NCBI GenBank assembly: GCA_036009105.1
Contig: DASYMJ010000342.1
Location: forward strand, 1-22,417
Source: JAFAVZ01 sp036009105
GTDB taxonomy: Bacteria > Acidobacteriota > Thermoanaerobaculia > Gp7-AA8
Length of the DNA stretch: 22,417 nt
Direction of reading: 5' to 3'
Both the position numbers and the translations under genes were made by a program. Below are positions 22,149 through 22,417 of the stretch, piece after piece (position 1 is the first letter of the stretch; every line of letters starts with the position of its first letter). The notes under the pieces are model-generated. The model ran no database searches, was not told the DNA's origin, and saw only the letters and a program-made list of their open reading frames with translations.

Positions 22149-22417
22149 TTATCGTACCTCGGCGTGCTCGCGGTCGGAGGCCAGCAACCGGGTCAGCCAA
22201 AGGTTCGTCAGCTTCTCCGTCACCGTGTTCTGGCGCAGGCGGGCCCGCAGGTTGTTAAAGTCCACCGCGTCGAGGGGCTGGTCCTGGTTGAAGCAGGAGA
22301 AGATGAAAGACTCCTTGCCGGTCTTGGGGTCGACGTGGCGCTGGAGGCATTGGGCGCAGACCTGTTTCATCATGCACTGCATCGGGGAGTTGATCGAGCC
22401 GATGCCGATGTGGTCGG
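22149..22417 (-). CDS. C-terminus of a PyrK-like FAD/NAD-binding oxidoreductase (partial)
   Basis: The last 88 residues of a larger protein that continues beyond the window. It reads DHIGIGSINSPMQCMMKQVC, then AQCLQRHVDPKTGKE, then SFIFSCFNQDQPLDAVDFNN. The four cysteines (CMMKQVCAQC, then SCFN) match the [2Fe-2S] cluster region at the end of dihydroorotate dehydrogenase electron-transfer (PyrK-like) domains. I recall this exact type of ending in long bacterial proteins that combine a PyrK-like part with a GltD-type NAD(P)H/FAD part, so the full gene may be one of these; that cannot be checked here. The stop TAA overlaps the TACGAT hexamer of TA pair 2. Confidence 0.7.
   Translation of the reverse strand, partial: DHIGIGSINSPMQCMMKQVCAQCLQRHVDPKTGKESFIFSCFNQDQPLDAVDFNNLRARLRQNTVTEKLTNLWLTRLLASDREHAEVR
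22150..22164. repeat. 15-bp direct repeat, copy A, at oxidoreductase 3' end / TA pair 2 promoter
   Basis: TATCGTACCTCGGCG encodes, on the minus strand, the last codons and stop of the oxidoreductase and the TACGAT element of TA pair 2. The identical copy B is 550 bp away on the other side of TA pair 2. Confidence 0.8.
22151..22156 (-). promoter_or_regulatory. Putative -10 element (TACGAT) of TA pair 2
   Basis: TACGAT is 7 nt upstream of the antitoxin ATG and overlaps the oxidoreductase stop codon. It is the same arrangement as TA pair 1. Confidence 0.45.

Overview
The window is high in G+C (by eye about two thirds). It encodes an outer-membrane efflux lipoprotein, an RND pump and several lipoprotein or Sec-exported proteins, so the host is a Gram-negative-type bacterium. 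The gene set (exported S8 peptidases with PA inserts, DUF885 lipoprotein, PyrK-like flavoprotein tail) would fit Acidobacteriota or a neighbouring phylum, but nothing here proves that. There are no tRNA or rRNA genes, no CRISPR array and no insertion sequence.

Layout. (a) 1-544: a small conserved ORF and a nucleotidyltransferase gene that has lost its catalytic segment. (b) 738-7006: a minus-strand operon tetR > outer-membrane channel > adaptor > RND pump. The first three genes overlap by 4 nt, a perfect TetR-type operator sits at the promoter, and a 32-bp repeat-built hairpin fills the adaptor/pump gap. (c) 7131-9333: corA-like transporter and alanine dehydrogenase (ald). (d) 9394-14803: an exported-protease block of two paralogous S8 peptidases, an HExxH metallopeptidase and a small exported protein. 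All three peptidases carry PA domains, and two unrelated ones end in the same C-terminal tag. (e) 14804-15519: gene-poor stretch plus a decayed DUF4279 gene. (f) 15619-17528: CoA-binding protein and a double alpha/beta-hydrolase, translationally coupled. (g) 17520-20347: DUF885 lipoprotein followed by an internally duplicated membrane protein. (h) 20458-20919: small Ser/Thr/Asn-rich membrane protein. (i) 21121-22143: two tandem, homologous ParE-type toxin-antitoxin pairs directly after the 3' end of an oxidoreductase gene that runs off the window.

Two genome-style signals cut across these regions. First, 7-bp-periodic repeats forming inverted pairs lie 0-5 nt after the stop codons of four genes. 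Second, genes split into those with a clear Shine-Dalgarno and those with none but a TANNNT hexamer 7-9 nt before the start codon, as expected for leaderless transcripts. Several accessory genes (nucleotidyltransferase, DUF4279, one ParE toxin) carry internal deletions, so the accessory parts look to be decaying. I see no clear new defence system. The best candidates for something undescribed are the shared C-terminal tag and the stop-codon-abutting repeat hairpins.
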